From Mauremys mutica (lineage: Eukaryota > Chordata > Testudines > Geoemydidae): DNA of 64,000 nucleotides. Of this stretch, positions 1-11,134 are shown in pieces; position 1 is the first letter of the stretch, and the number at the start of each line of letters is the position of its first letter. Where the stretch lies: assembly GCF_020497125.1 (NCBI RefSeq), contig NC_059077.1, positions 33,059,340 to 33,123,339 of the forward strand, given 5' to 3'. Under the pieces are notes generated by a model. It saw only the letters and a program-made list of their open reading frames with translations. It made no database searches and was not told the DNA's origin. A program made the translations under genes and the position numbers.

Positions 1-210
1 TCCTGTTTATATAAACATCTTAAGACACTCAAAATCCTTTGGTGCTTCATGTTTTCTCTATGGTGGCTTTTATGCCAAACCACCACAAGTGGTATTGTGT
101 GGTATGACAGCCTACAATTAGTGGAGTGCTATGACAGCCAAGTTAGATGAACTATAGAGTAAATCTGTTCCAGACAAGAGTTCTGAGGAATGAGAGCGGT
201 CAGTATCTGA

Positions 211-246
211 AGGTTTCAGAGTAGCAGCAGTGTTAGTCTGTATCCA
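211..246 (+). repeat. Head fragment of turtle GTTTCAGAGT repeat
   Basis: A 36-base stretch reads like the start of the same repeat seen at 18686..18870 (TTTCAGAGT, then GTGTTAGTCTGTATC). Only the head is present; the rest is missing. The family is abundant in turtle genomes, and its class is not settled here. Confidence 0.55.
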
Positions 247-329
247 TAAGCAATTCTTCCAGATACTGAGAAAACCCACATAGAAAAACTCATCCAAATC
301 TTCTTTGCCTTGTCCCATCAAATCATTTT

Positions 330-725
330 TGGTGGCTCTTGTTCAACTCTATATATTGTCCAGTGCGGCTTCCAAACCGACACCAGCCTTCTTCATGTAC
401 TCCTTCAGCATCTTGAACCACTTTTCTCTACATCTTCCTTGTAGTCTTTGTCCTCTTTGGCCACCACATCTCGTCAGGTCACATACTACCCCCCACCACG
501 GAAAAGCTGAGGGAGTATCAGCATCATGGCTCATACCATTTCATTGCATAGCTGTCCAGTTCATCTTACCCAGCGTCCACGTAAGCACGCTCATTGTGAC
601 ATGAAGTAGTTGTTCTCTCTTCCTTGTTGGCCAGCATTCCAACCCACACATTATGGCAGGCCTAATCATCCTGCACTTGCTCTTTATGCAGTGTTGTTGT
701 AGCAATATCAGTTCCAGGATAGGAA
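330..725 (-). pseudogene. RTE-type LINE, C-terminal ORF remnant
   Basis: Read on the minus strand, the stretch keeps the hallmark tail of RTE-type retrotransposon proteins: a GLECWPTRKREQ-like block followed by HVTMSVLTWTLGKMNW, and then, in another frame, GRCREKWFKMLKEYMKK near the end. These blocks normally lie after the reverse transcriptase domain. Frame changes and stops make it non-functional. It probably belongs to the same insertion as the reverse transcriptase remnant at 2180..2815, separated from it by later repeats. Family assignment comes from remembered motif patterns. Confidence 0.6.
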
Positions 726-730
726 TACAA

Positions 731-1250
731 GGTGGGTGAGGTAACATCTTTTATTGGACCAACTTCTGTTGGAGACACAAGCTTTTCAGCTTACAGTCTC
801 TACAGAGCTCTTCTTCAGGTCTGGGAAACTTACACAGTGTCACAGCTAAATACAAGGTGGAGTAGATCGTTTAGCACAGCGGTTCTCAACTTATTTATCA
901 TTGTGGGCTGCATATGCAGCTCACAATGTACTACCTGGGCCACAGTGGCTGGGTGGCAGGGCAGTGGCAGCCCAGAAACTGACCCCCAGCCCCCCCCCAC
1001 CCCCACCGTGGCAGCCTTTAGCACCCAGCTGAGCTGGGCCACAGCAGTGTGCTAATTGGGCTGCATGGAGCCCACAGGTTGAGACCCGCTGGTTTAGCAT
1101 AACTAGTTAATATATATTTCAAGAAGCCATTCAAGGTGAAGTGGCCTTTTAACACCTCTCCAGTCACTGGGGGGGGGGGGTGGAGGTGAGGGAACATGGG
1201 GTAGGTAGGTGGGAGGGGTGATGTTAATGGGTCTTAGATGGCCAAGGACA
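731..1250 (-). mobile_element. Penelope-like element tail, interrupted by hAT element
   Basis: On the minus strand this resembles the turtle repeat ending in CCAATAAAAGATATTACC, here seen reversed at about 740..765. Both flanks of the hAT insertion (877..1091) belong to this repeat: the left part ends in GTTTAGCA, and the right part resumes with GTTTAGCATAACTAGTTAA. The reversed sequence at 812..818 reads CTGAAGA, followed by a stem and GAAA (see findings). I assign it to Penelope-like elements because the longer consensus I remember continues into a GIY-YIG endonuclease region; that region is not in this window. Confidence 0.5.
877..1091. mobile_element. Non-autonomous hAT element with exact 8-bp TSD
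   Basis: A 215-base element starts CAGCGGTTCTCAAC and ends GTTGAGACCCGCTG, which are inverted versions of each other. It is flanked on both sides by GTTTAGCA (869..876 and 1092..1099). Eight-base target duplications and CAG...CTG ends are the signature of hAT transposons. It has no coding capacity; a transposase supplied elsewhere would have moved it. It sits inside the Penelope-like tail and is therefore younger than that insertion. Confidence 0.9.
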
Positions 1251-1789
1251 CCAGCTGTGAGTGGGGTAGAGTGGAAAGAGAGGAGAGTGGTGTGTTGGGC
1301 TTTCACACTGCAAGGTGAGAAACTGAGACCAGAAGGACACTGCCCACCATACTCTGGGTGGATGTATACTCATGGTCCTATGCTTTCGAATTGTTGTGGC
1401 CGTGCTTTCCCAAATTAATAATGGGTTCCTTTTTCCCTCCTTAAAAAACAGATATAGTGTTGGTGAGAGGGGAAGCCTTTTAGAAGTGCCATGGATTGGT
1501 GTTTAGTTTTCCCCAATTACTAGGTGGGAGTTCAAGATGATTCTGTTTTGTATTGTTCAGAGGAACCCCTAGATGTTGTGCATGGAGTTCTGGGCAGCAG
1601 CCCTGCTCGGATCAAGGACATGCACACGACCGCCAGAGCTGTGAGCAGGTGCAGGGTTCACAGCAGGGAGCCTACCAGCCTTTGTCAATTTCAAGGCTCC
1701 AGCAGGGAACTATGAAATTGATAAGAATGACATCCAAACAGCACAGGTAAGTAACCCTCTACAGGGACACTGCATCACCTTAACTACAC

Positions 1790-1945
1790 CAACATAAGCC
1801 CTCTGATGGAGATGGAGTTATGATGTCAGGGCAGTAAGGCACTTACATTGGCAGGAGCAAGACTCTAGTGTGTACACTGACATCATTAGGTCGACGTAAG
1901 CTGCCTTACGTCAACCGAACTCTGTAGCGTAGACCAGGCCTGCAT
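1790..1945. mobile_element. Turtle MITE fragment (GTAGACCAGGCC end)
   Basis: The right end, TAGCGTAGACCAGGCC preceded by ATTAGGTCGACGTAAG and TTACGTCAACCGAA, matches the terminal region of the miniature element family seen at 11135..11531 and 41255..41523. A short palindrome (GTCGACGTAAG / CTTACGTCAAC) lies just inside. The left end was not located. Confidence 0.5.
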
Positions 1946-1949
1946 AAGT

Positions 1950-2045
1950 TTCCCAGACCCGAAGAAGAGCTCTGCGTAGCTCAAAAGTCTCTCACCCCAA
2001 CAGACGTTGATCCAATAAAAGATATTACCTCACACACCTTCTATC
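1950..2045 (+). mobile_element. Penelope-like element 3' end fragment
   Basis: It contains GAAGAAGAGCTCTGCGTAGCTC and, further on, CCAATAAAAGATATTACCTC, the same 3' end as the reversed copy at 731 and the copy at 35657. The hammerhead-like core is decayed here: it starts CCGAAGA, and AAAA replaces GAAA. Confidence 0.55.
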
Positions 2046-2179
2046 TATAACTTTCTACTCTAGTTTGCTCAGCATATTCTCATCACAAAGAACTCCTGTT
2101 GACTCCCTCTATTTACATAAAGTGCTCTTCATGTGGCTCCTAACATCCACATGCCCATCATGGCTCAATACTGAACTGC

Positions 2180-2815
2180 GATACTGAAATTGTTGTACAG
2201 ATTTTAACACTATACCATCTAGTTTTACTGGCTCCTCATTGTCCCTCTCAATGAAATATAGCATAAATTCATTTTTTTGTGAGCTGATTTGTAAGCCATT
2301 TTTCTTCTAATGCAGACCTCCATAGCGCTAGGTCCCTTTCCAGTTTGTATTTATCTTCACAGCACAATGACATCAGCAAAACGCATGATCCATGAAGCCT
2401 GTCCCCTAAACTCCTGTATTAAGGTAGGCATTATATCACAAATAGGAATGGGCTTAGGGTAGGTCTATGTAAAGGATCAGTCTTCGCAGGCTTCACTGTA
2501 GCCACAGCTGTTTCTCACTACTATTGTGCTACCCTCACATATGTCCATGATAGTCTGAACACGTCTCAGGCAGATTGCACCACAGGCACCACCATAACAA
2601 TTTCTTAGGAAACCCGTCAAACTCTCTAAATCTACAAACACTAAGTGCAATTCCTTTTAATTCTCCTTGTACTTCTCCTGCAATATTCAAGCTACAAACA
2701 GTGTAATCCATTGTTGACCTTCCTGGCAGAAATCTGAATTGGTTGTCACTTACTTGATGCTCCAGCTCCTCCCAAAGCTTTTTCTCGATTCTTTCCAGCC
2801 ATTTCTTCATGTGAC
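2180..2815 (-). pseudogene. RTE-type LINE reverse transcriptase remnant
   Basis: On the minus strand the sequence begins with an ERIEKKLWEELEH block and the FLPGRSTMDY motif, typical of the start of RTE-type reverse transcriptases. Near 2390 it reads MRFADVIVLC, a damaged form of the catalytic FADD motif in which the second aspartate is valine, followed by LERDLALWRSALEEK. Several frameshifts and stops separate the blocks. This is a dead copy. Turtle genomes carry RTE/BovB-like LINEs, so the presence is expected. Confidence 0.65.
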
Positions 2816-3657
2816 ATTAAATTTAATGGGTCAATGACCACTACTTTGTTGCATATGTCCTTTATGCTTGGAGAGGGACCAATGTATTCTTCCTCCACTC
2901 AGATGTTCTTCCAGTATGGAAAGTTAAGTTGAATAAAGTTAACTACAACCACCACCTTCTCCTCCTCGTAGTCTAATGGTTAAAATGGCTCAATTGGTAT
3001 ACTGTCCAGTCCCATAGCCTTCCCATATTTTGTCGTGTTTAGTGCTGTACAACCTCACCCAGTATAAACCAAAAATGCAAGCTTGAGTGCACTAATCTCA
3101 AAACAGTTAGAAAAGAAAACTGATTTTTGTCTCAATGGGTAAGGAGTTTTAGGTTCAACCTACCTTAAAATTGTTGCATTTTGGTGGAGGAAGTTCTAAA
3201 TATTTACACAGTTTTCTTTTATTTTAAAAATTTCAGCTTTACTTTTTACTTTTAAAATATACTTAGAGCAATGTCTACAAAAAAAAAAGAGATACAATGC
3301 TCTATTACAAGACATCTAAATTTCCCCAGCACACAGGAAGATTAAAAGTGTAAGAGTTGCCATGGACTGTTTCCTGCCTTTAACATGTTCCAGCAAAAGG
3401 ACATGCATTCTAGGAATGCTCAGAATAAAAGGTCTAGTTTCTGGATGAGACATACAGTCAGCAGAAGGGTAATTAAATTGTAATTGTTAAGTTAGACGCC
3501 CTAGCTTTATGAATTTGCCTCTGGTTAGTTCTCCACCCTTTACAGTGTCACACTAACCAAAACAAATATACTGCCTTATCAAGACAGTGTTATGCTACTG
3601 GTATCAGTTTTTCATGACTTGATTATACTGCATCGCCATAACTTCCAGGACCATAAA
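2816..3657. other. Intronic DNA, nothing recognised
   Basis: The stretch is AT-rich with a short A-run near 3280. I saw no coding exon, RNA gene or clear repeat boundary. It lies in a large PLPP1 intron, or downstream of that gene's second exon. Confidence 0.4.
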
Positions 3658-4400
3658 CAGGGTGGGGCGAGCAGGGCAGCCACCCAAGGCACAAAGTTGT
3701 GGGGGCAGAAAAATGGGGTGGCAAGTCCCACAGTTTAAAAACTGTTACCTCCTGCCAGAAGGTGGTGGATCGGAAGCTGGTGGAAGCCACCCGGCCTCCT
3801 TGGACCCCTGGCTCTCTGCACTGTGGGAACTGGGGTTCTGACTGGCTGCCTGACAACCCTTCCTGCACTGCTCCCCAAGCTGTGCTGCCTCTCCACAGCT
3901 GGGCGCTCCCCAGGCAGCTCTGAGCTGCAAGCTAACGTGCTCTTGCCTCTCCTCAAAGGAGCCCAGTGCTGCCCACTGGAGCTGGCCTCTGAGCCTGGCT
4001 GCCATGAGACACTCCCCGATGTGCTCACTTGCCACTGCCCTAGTGCGACTGGCTCTGCCACTGCTCCAGAGAGCAGAGCCAGGAGTGCCAGGGCACCGGT
4101 GACCAAGCAACAGAGCCAGGAACCCCAGGGCAGCAGTGAACGATTGTGTAGGTCATCAAGGCAGCCAGGCTGCGTGGACAGGGGCCAGCTCCAGTGGGCA
4201 GTGCTGGGCTCCGTTGGGGAGAGGAAAGAACAGGCTGCTGATTGTGCCACCCACCCTGCCTGGGGAGCAGAGCAGGGAGGGCTGCCAGTCAGCCAGCCAG
4301 CGCTCCAGCTTCCACAGTGCTGAGAGCCAGGGGCCTGTGCAGCTCCCACCAGCTTCCAATCCACTGGCTCCTAGCAGGAGGCAATAGTTTGAAAACCCTT
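3658..4400. mobile_element. Large GC-rich fold-back element
   Basis: The two halves are inverted copies. The left side from 3731 (CAGTTTAAAAACTGTTACC, CTCCTGCC, GGAAGCTGGTGG, CCCTGGCTCTCTGCACTG) is matched in reverse order by the right side ending at 4400 (GGAGGCAATAGTTTGAAAAC, CCACCAGCTTCC). Inner blocks also pair, for example CCCAGTGCTGCCCACTGGAG near 3962 with CTCCAGTGGGCAGTGCTGGG near 4191. The predicted stem is over 300 bases long on each arm. A preceding stretch from 3658 (CAGGGTGGGGCGAGCAGGG) may be a separate miniature-element end. Long open frames on both strands here are by-products of the symmetry and base composition. Confidence 0.75.
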
Positions 4401-5969
4401 ATGCTAAACGGAAGGTGGAAATCTGAGAGTGGGGCATATGACCCCACATACCTTCCCACCACCACCACCACCACACCCCGCCTCTAGGGGATGCAAATAT
4501 GCTTGCCTGCCCTGGGTGCTAATATGCCTTGTTATGGCTTTGATAATTTCCTATGAATGCTTAGAACCAGACTGGGAGACAGATTTTTATTTAATGAAGT
4601 TTATAAATATGGCTGGCAGACCTAGACCCATCCAAGCATAAACTGGTATTAGTAGGAGAGGGCAAATCAACTGGAGCAGCACAAGCCCTCATCATCATTA
4701 CAGCAATGGATACTCACTCTCTGTGGCAAGTATGTATTCACTATTACAGTGTTAGGGGAATATAAGCTCTCTGATTGCTCAGATGTCACATTACTCAAAC
4801 AATGCTCAATCTTATCTAATGCGTATGAGAAGCCATCTGAAGTCTTAAAAAAAAAAGTATGAGATGTTGAATTACTAAACTTACAGTGCCAATCTACTTC
4901 AAATATACCCACCATGCAATGGCAGAAGGCACGAACACATCTACAGGTAATCAATCCAGTCACAAATCAGCACTCTAGATAATTTTTGGGAAAGTCTCCT
5001 GAGGAAATCACACCACAGGTCAAATCAAAAACTTTAAGAATAGCCTTCCTCTTCTGTATCACTGAGGATATTTGCCAAGATACTGAATGTGTTCTCAGAG
5101 AACAACGCTTCTTCAAAATATGAGTGTACATGCAAATAAGTAGTCAAAGTACCTGAATGCCCTTTTGTGCTTATTAAATGGAGCAAGAAGAGATTCTAGT
5201 TTCTCTCTCATCACCACCCTTATAGACATTATAAACTTCAGACAGCTGCTCCTCCATGTCTCCACCTGGCAAGATTCTTGAAGTCTCTTTGCTGTCTAGA
5301 AAATAACCCGATCAAGGCTGTAGTGCTGACAGTGCTACATCTGGACTATAGTACTCATAAGAGTCATTCCATTATTTAGTCCAGAAGATTGAAGGAGTCT
5401 TCATATAAAAACTGGTCTGGTCTCTTTCCAGCAGTGCTGTTGGACACACAAAAATACTTCAAATGTTGTCAGTGCTGATGTTGGGGTTCTATTTAGCCAT
5501 GTGTGGGTCACATCACAAGTGAAGAAAGTCATATTCTGGACAGTAGAGTTAATAGAATAGGGAGGTGTAAAACTAAGGTAAAATAGAAGTTCTTACAACT
5601 TGCCTCTCTATTCATCTTTCTTCTCGATTAAAATTACTTCCAAAGTCAAAGAGGACCGGGGTGGGGAGGGGGGTGGTATCAAAGCCAAGGGGAGGAAAAG
5701 AACTGAGGATAGAGGAAGAACTATAACTTGGGTCTTTACACATATGGGGGAGGGAGGACTAGGAAAGGTAAAAACACAACTATAATCAAGGATTGGATTT
5801 AAATAGTAGCTTGTAGGGGTTAGCCAAAAATCTGCCTCCAAGGACAAAAACCAGGTTTGGCTATTAAGCAAGTAAGAGATTCATTTGCAGGATGGGTTTC
5901 AGTCATCCATGATCTATGTACATGAGTGCCCCCACACATTATTGTACAATCCAAGCGTCTGGTGACCAC
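4401..5969. other. Intronic DNA, nothing recognised
   Basis: It contains a short CCA/CAC run near 4455 and otherwise unremarkable AT-rich sequence. I found no splice-bounded coding exon and no confident repeat. Confidence 0.4.
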
Positions 5970-6060
5970 AACTCTCCTGAGTTAGAGGCATTTTACAGAG
6001 GGGAACTGAGGCAGAGAGTTTAGTTAGGTAACTTGCCCACTGCCACACACTAAGCCTGTG
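5970..6060 (-). repeat. MIR core SINE
   Basis: TTTTACAGAGGGGAACTGAG, then AGGTAACTTGCCCACTGCCACACA, is the reversed central core of the ancient mammalian-wide interspersed repeat family, which occurs across amniotes. Divergence and short length point to an old insertion. Confidence 0.75.
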
Positions 6061-6152
6061 GCAAAAGGTAAAAAGTGAATATCTAGAATATATAAATCAG
6101 TTTCTCTCTCCAGTACCTTAAGCACAAGGCTGCTATTCCTCCCAGCATGTAA

Positions 6153-6358
6153 GGCTGTGTCTAAACTGGAAAATCTCAGAAGTAGAGCTCAGAACCAGGC
6201 CTAACACTTGTTCAGCTGCAACAGGGTTAACTGAGTGAGCAGGAAAGACTAGTAGCTGTGAGAGCCTAGACTGCAGTAGGTGCTACCACCCATACAGCTG
6301 AACTGATGTCAGTGGCTAGGGGAACTTTTTGCAAAGCTTTTCTAGTACAGACATGGTC
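6153..6358. mobile_element. Possible turtle MITE (GTCTAAAC/GTACAGAC ends)
   Basis: The start AAGGCTGTGTCTAAACTGG and the end CTAGTACAGACATGGTC are roughly inverted and resemble the ends of the elements at 11135 and 41255. The match is weak and no target duplication was seen. Confidence 0.35.
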
Positions 6359-8324
6359 TGCATGTCTGGAAAGTTCTCATGACTTTTTACATGCCTGTCC
6401 ACAGTAAAACAAATTTTACTAAACTCAAAGCCCTTCTCTAACCTGCATAATCTTAAGAGTCCATTTAATGTCTAATGAGTAACTTCTGTGCAGAGAGGAG
6501 GCATAATCTGAAAGGCAAAATTAGCTCCGTAACTGAGTAACACACTATATAAAAATAGGCAGCTAAATTATCAAATTGTTCAGCCTTCCAACTCAATGTG
6601 CCAAGGCAACAGCAACCAAAGGGCTACTGAAAGCATGAATAGCTGCAAGGTGATGTCTATAGTGAACCAACATGGTTACTCACATAATGCTTGAAGAATA
6701 AAAGATTTTTAAAAAGTCCTGAATATGGCCTTCTGTACTCCAGAGCCTTACTGTGTTTTTGAGAAGCCAGTAGCACTTCACTACAAAGTCCTCACACAGC
6801 TCTCAAGGTATTAAACCAGAGGCTTATCTCAGATTTGTCAAGAGACAGGGTCTAGCATAAGAGATTAGAAGACATAAGCCTGATCTGTATTAAGTCTGGC
6901 AGGCAGAAGTCTTTGGCTTGAACCCACTGCCAGGCTCAAAGTCTGAAGCATGTACCCAATATAGCTACAGGGCAATGTGTGCTTGTCAGCAGCAGCTGCT
7001 GCTCTGCATTAGGTCATCACTAGATATTCAGTGACAGACTACTTGCAGCCAGGATCATTAGGTGCTAGGTTACTTAGAAGATATGATCAGCTAAGGAGGA
7101 TTTTTAAAAGAAAAAAAAAGTTTGGTCTGTGTTTAAGGGTTTTTGATTACCTATTTTCAGAGAGCAAAAGAAATTGCTATGCAAATGAGCTCTTAAAAAA
7201 GAGACTTGTAAAAGGATTAAAGAGGGCACAAACTCAACTTAACATTCTTTATACTTCCACCATAAGGACCAGATACATATTCTCTCACACACAAATGTTA
7301 ATTCCGTTCTCTTCTGGTTTTCCTGATGTCAATCATTAACATCCATTTAACTTTTTTTTTTTAAAAGTATTTAACAAGTGCAATTTTAAATTAATAGACA
7401 GGGCATGTTGTAGAATTCACCTTGACCCAGCTAACAGAGTAAAGCACAACTTGCCCCAACTACACTAGAGTTTAAAAGTGTGCTACCTACAGGATCACAG
7501 CTGTAATGGTGTAAACCCCTCTATACACTGGGGGGGGGGGGGGAGGAAGGGGAGAAAGAGAGCAGATCAAACACACTGTGCGTGACTCCCACTAGCAAAA
7601 AATTAGCAGCTTTACAAATCCGCACTATGGTTTGTGCCAGATGGTAACCTATAATGGCAATTTCCCGATTTGAGCCACAGACAAGGCCTATGAATTCTGT
7701 TCCTTCTCATCTTTCGTGCTCTTTCTCCCATGTCATAATTTTACGAGTCTGGTCTTAGACCGGAGAAGATCTGAATATCTAATGTAAACATTAAGCAGAA
7801 AATTTTGTAGAAACCCATAAATACCTTTCATACATAAACCAAAAGGAACACTCCAGGCACAAATCTAATTTATTTTTTGCCTTTGAAGGTTCTTTATTTA
7901 TGCTTGCCAGGTCCGCAAGCACATCCATTGTGTACACGTTTGTGTAGCACTCAGAGAACCCTGGATGAAAGAATGTTTTTACTACTAGTTGTGACAAGTT
8001 TAACCAAATCATAATCCTTTGCTGTTCAACCTCTCACTTTTTTAAAGTTATCTTAGCATTCAGATGTTACAATATTCACTTGGTCAACAGAATTCAGCTT
8101 CTTCTGGGGCTGAGAAGAAGAATTCCACCCTGGGTATTTTAAAGGGGCTTTCCAGCACAAAAAGTTGAGTTTATTTAAAGTTAACACTCGTGTCAAAACA
8201 TGGATTTTTTTAAATTACTCAAGGTTTATTATTGTGTCTTGTCATTTAAGAATCTCTAAAAGCAAGGGGTGAAAAAAAAATTCACTAGGCAGTTAGCTTC
8301 AGGTTCTTGCTTAGTAGTACAGGA
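6359..8324. other. Intronic DNA with a poly-G run
   Basis: A G-run lies at 7530..7543 in a purine-rich patch. No exon was recognised. A 102-codon open frame at 7031..7339 lacks codon-use or family support. Confidence 0.4.
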
Positions 8325-8634
8325 AGGAGGAGAAACAATGAGGAGTCCTTGTGGCACCTTAGAGACTAACATTTATTTGGGCATAAGCTTTTGTGGGCTA
8401 AAACCCACTTCATCAGATGCATGGAGTGGAAAATACAGTAAGCAGTATACATAGTCCATCTTTTCATGTGCTGTAATATATACTACTTACTGTATTTTTC
8501 ACTCCATGCATCTGATGAAGTGGGTTTTAGCCCACGAAAGCTTACACCCAAATAAATTTGTTAGTCTCTAAGGTGTCACAAGGACTCCTCATTGTTTTTC
8601 CTGATACAGACTAACAGGCTACCACTCTGAAACC
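8325..8634. mobile_element. Fold-back turtle repeat with two hammerhead-like cores
   Basis: Two nearly identical arms face each other: GAGGAGTCCTTGTGGCACC at the left is mirrored by GGTGTCACAAGGACTCCTC at the right, and the arms meet around 8450. Each arm holds the sequence TGCATCTGATGAAGTGGG, in opposite orientation. The right end runs CCTGATACAGACTAACAGGC to ACTCTGAAACC, the reversed head of the copy at 18686. On the plus strand CTGATGA (8512..8518) is followed by a GTGGG/CCCAC stem and GAAA (8536..8539). On the minus strand the same core lies at 8416..8410, but GAAA has become AAAA. Confidence 0.75.
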
Positions 8635-11134
8635 AGTAAGGAGGACGAATACTGGGTACAGAAGGCATGACTAAGACTAAAATGGGTGATGAGGTATGGG
8701 ACATTCGTCAGTAAGGAGGCACAGAAGAAGGAAGTGTCCATTTGTTCTTCCTCCACTTTTTTCTGCCACTAACTAAATCCTGTAGATTTTACTCACTTGT
8801 TCTTCTCCCCTCCATACCCAATCCCCTCCCGCCCCCTGCTCCCCAATAAAAATCTTCTTTCCTTTCAGAGAATCTCTGGCCAGTCATCTAGATTGCCATC
8901 AGTGACCTGTAAGTAGTTTTACTAAACTAGGGTATCAAAATGAGATATTCACACCTTGCAATGCTGCTGCTTTGCTTTGAGTCTGCAATGTGAGTAAAGA
9001 GATTTATAGTTTAAAACGTTCTGCCTCCAACAGATCATTTCATCCTCCTCCAGTCCCCCACAATCCACCTTTCCACCATTCCCTTCCATGAGCAAGTCCA
9101 GTTTTTACTTTAGTGCTGATCAGGCCTAGCATCGCTTTGTTCCAAGATTTAAAATCTATGCCAGCTACTGCTGTACGTGTTATACCCTGGACATTCCCGA
9201 ATATCTATCTCTAGTTCTTAGTCTTCAGCCTCAGCCAAAACTCCATGTTCTGCTTGTAGCTACACTCATCACAGAAGCACTACCTAAGTGACATTACCTC
9301 AACATGCAAAGTTGGAGGTTTTGCAGTGCTTCATAAACCCTCAAGTCCTGCAGACCAGAAATCTGGAAATTGTGGCATTCAAAGCAGACTGCAGTGTCGC
9401 CAAACACCACTCTCGCTATAATGGCAAGCCTACCGCTAGGATCTGAAAAAGATGCTGAGGCAAGAACAACTGAAAATGTAGGAAGAGAACAACCTGATCC
9501 CATAAGGAAAGTAATACACAGCAAAGAAAGAGCTCCCCCATATGTTCCTTTGTAAACAAACAATGAAACAGGACTATTCTGGGAATTCACTTTTGCTTCC
9601 GATGTGCAGCTGTAGGGAGGCAAAGAAATTATGTTTCTTTCTAGCTATTACATACACTATGTGCAGCGACAATAAAGAATTCAGGTGGGTGAAACGTGTG
9701 TACCCCAAAGCATTTTATAGAACAGGACTGACTCAGACCCCTTCACGCTATAACCAACTTGCTGTACGCAATCCAGTATTTCATATTTATCAATTTTAAG
9801 ATGTTCAGCTCATTCCACTTGAATTTAGTGATCAAGTAACTCATTTTATGATTTATACAAATTTAGAAAGGGAAGAGTCTAAGACATTAATCCATCCTCT
9901 TGTCACTATACTACGCATGTTCCCTGCAGTGTGTGCTTTCAGCTTTAAGAACATCTCTAAGGATGGGACTCCCACCACTTTCACTGGAAGAGCCATCCAA
10001 GAATGTACAATAGACAGGAATTGAGCTGCTATATGACTTTACCTTCTTTTGGTTACTGCCAAGCTTTACTTGATATTTTAGCCTCTATGAAGATTCCTGA
10101 GGTAAGAAGAGCAGGGAGAAAATGACATTTTTGAATCTTGCTCATCCCGATTTCCTTCCACTCTGTGTTCAGTCCAACCTGATTATTCTGTTCAGGTTCT
10201 TATACCACAAACTCATCAGTATGGTATCAATCATCTTGGGTGCCCAGAACTGAACGAAGTATTACAGTCCATATGAGAATCATAAGTACTGTGGAGCAGC
10301 CGGTATATACACTGTACCTATTATTTTAAAAAACACCACTCATAACAGTACATATGGACTCTCTCCAGTCTTCCTGGATAAGATTCCCGCATTATGAAAT
10401 TTAAATTTAAATAATATTCCTTTGACAAAACCTAAGGGCATTCTCCATCAGAAGCTACAGAAAGTTGCATTCAGCTACTGTGAACACATCCCCTTCAAAC
10501 TTTCCTAGCCTTACTAATAGCCTACTGCATGCACAGAATTCTTTCACTAACTAAAAGCCTGGTTTTAAAATGCAATTTGCAGGATATAAGAGATGCTCAC
10601 TTAAATAAGATTTAGTTAGAGCAAGTGTTAGGAATGAAAACAGAATTGAAGAATTTGTACCAAGACTTCCTCCACTCTTTGAAAAGCCTAACATTATCTG
10701 TGTCTCTGCCAGTCGACTAAGAATATGCGGTAAATTTTTATTATTGCAAAAAAAGTTAAAAAGGTAAAGTGGCCCAATACTCCATACTAGGACCAGGGGG
10801 GAGGGGCGTGGCGAAGAGGGCTGGGGGAAGTGAGCCATGAGGTGGCAAAATTATTTAATCTTGTAACACATTGTCGTCTCTGTACTAGTCTTAAAATTAT
10901 AGTGATGCAAATTAATAAAGAGATAAGGCAGGGGGGAGGGGGTGAATTGCCATACAAAGGGAGACTGAAGACCAGGACTGTTTAGCAAGAAGAAACAACA
11001 AATAAGGGGACTATGACAACTATATAAAGTAACTGATGTTTAAAGAAGTAAATGGGAGTGCCAGTTTATCCCTTTTATTCTATGGGAGAGTTAAAGACAG
11101 ACAGTCAAAAGAAGGAAATATTTAAAAGACTAAA
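8635..11134. other. Intronic DNA, nothing recognised
   Basis: Mostly AT-rich single-copy-looking sequence. A passage around 10080..10350 has the look of an old LINE remnant, but I could not place it. Open frames at 9294..9623 and 10551..10838 have no family resemblance and no splice context. Confidence 0.35.

Noticed and set aside
3735..4364. 209-codon open frame (minus) and its plus-strand counterparts
   Set aside because: It lies wholly in the fold-back element. Mirror-image frames on the other strand and GC-rich composition explain it; no protein family is recognisable.
7031..7339. 102-codon open frame (plus)
   Set aside because: Lysine-rich AT-driven text with no motif and no splice sites.
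9294..9623. 109-codon open frame (minus)
   Set aside because: No family resemblance, and no promoter or splice context.
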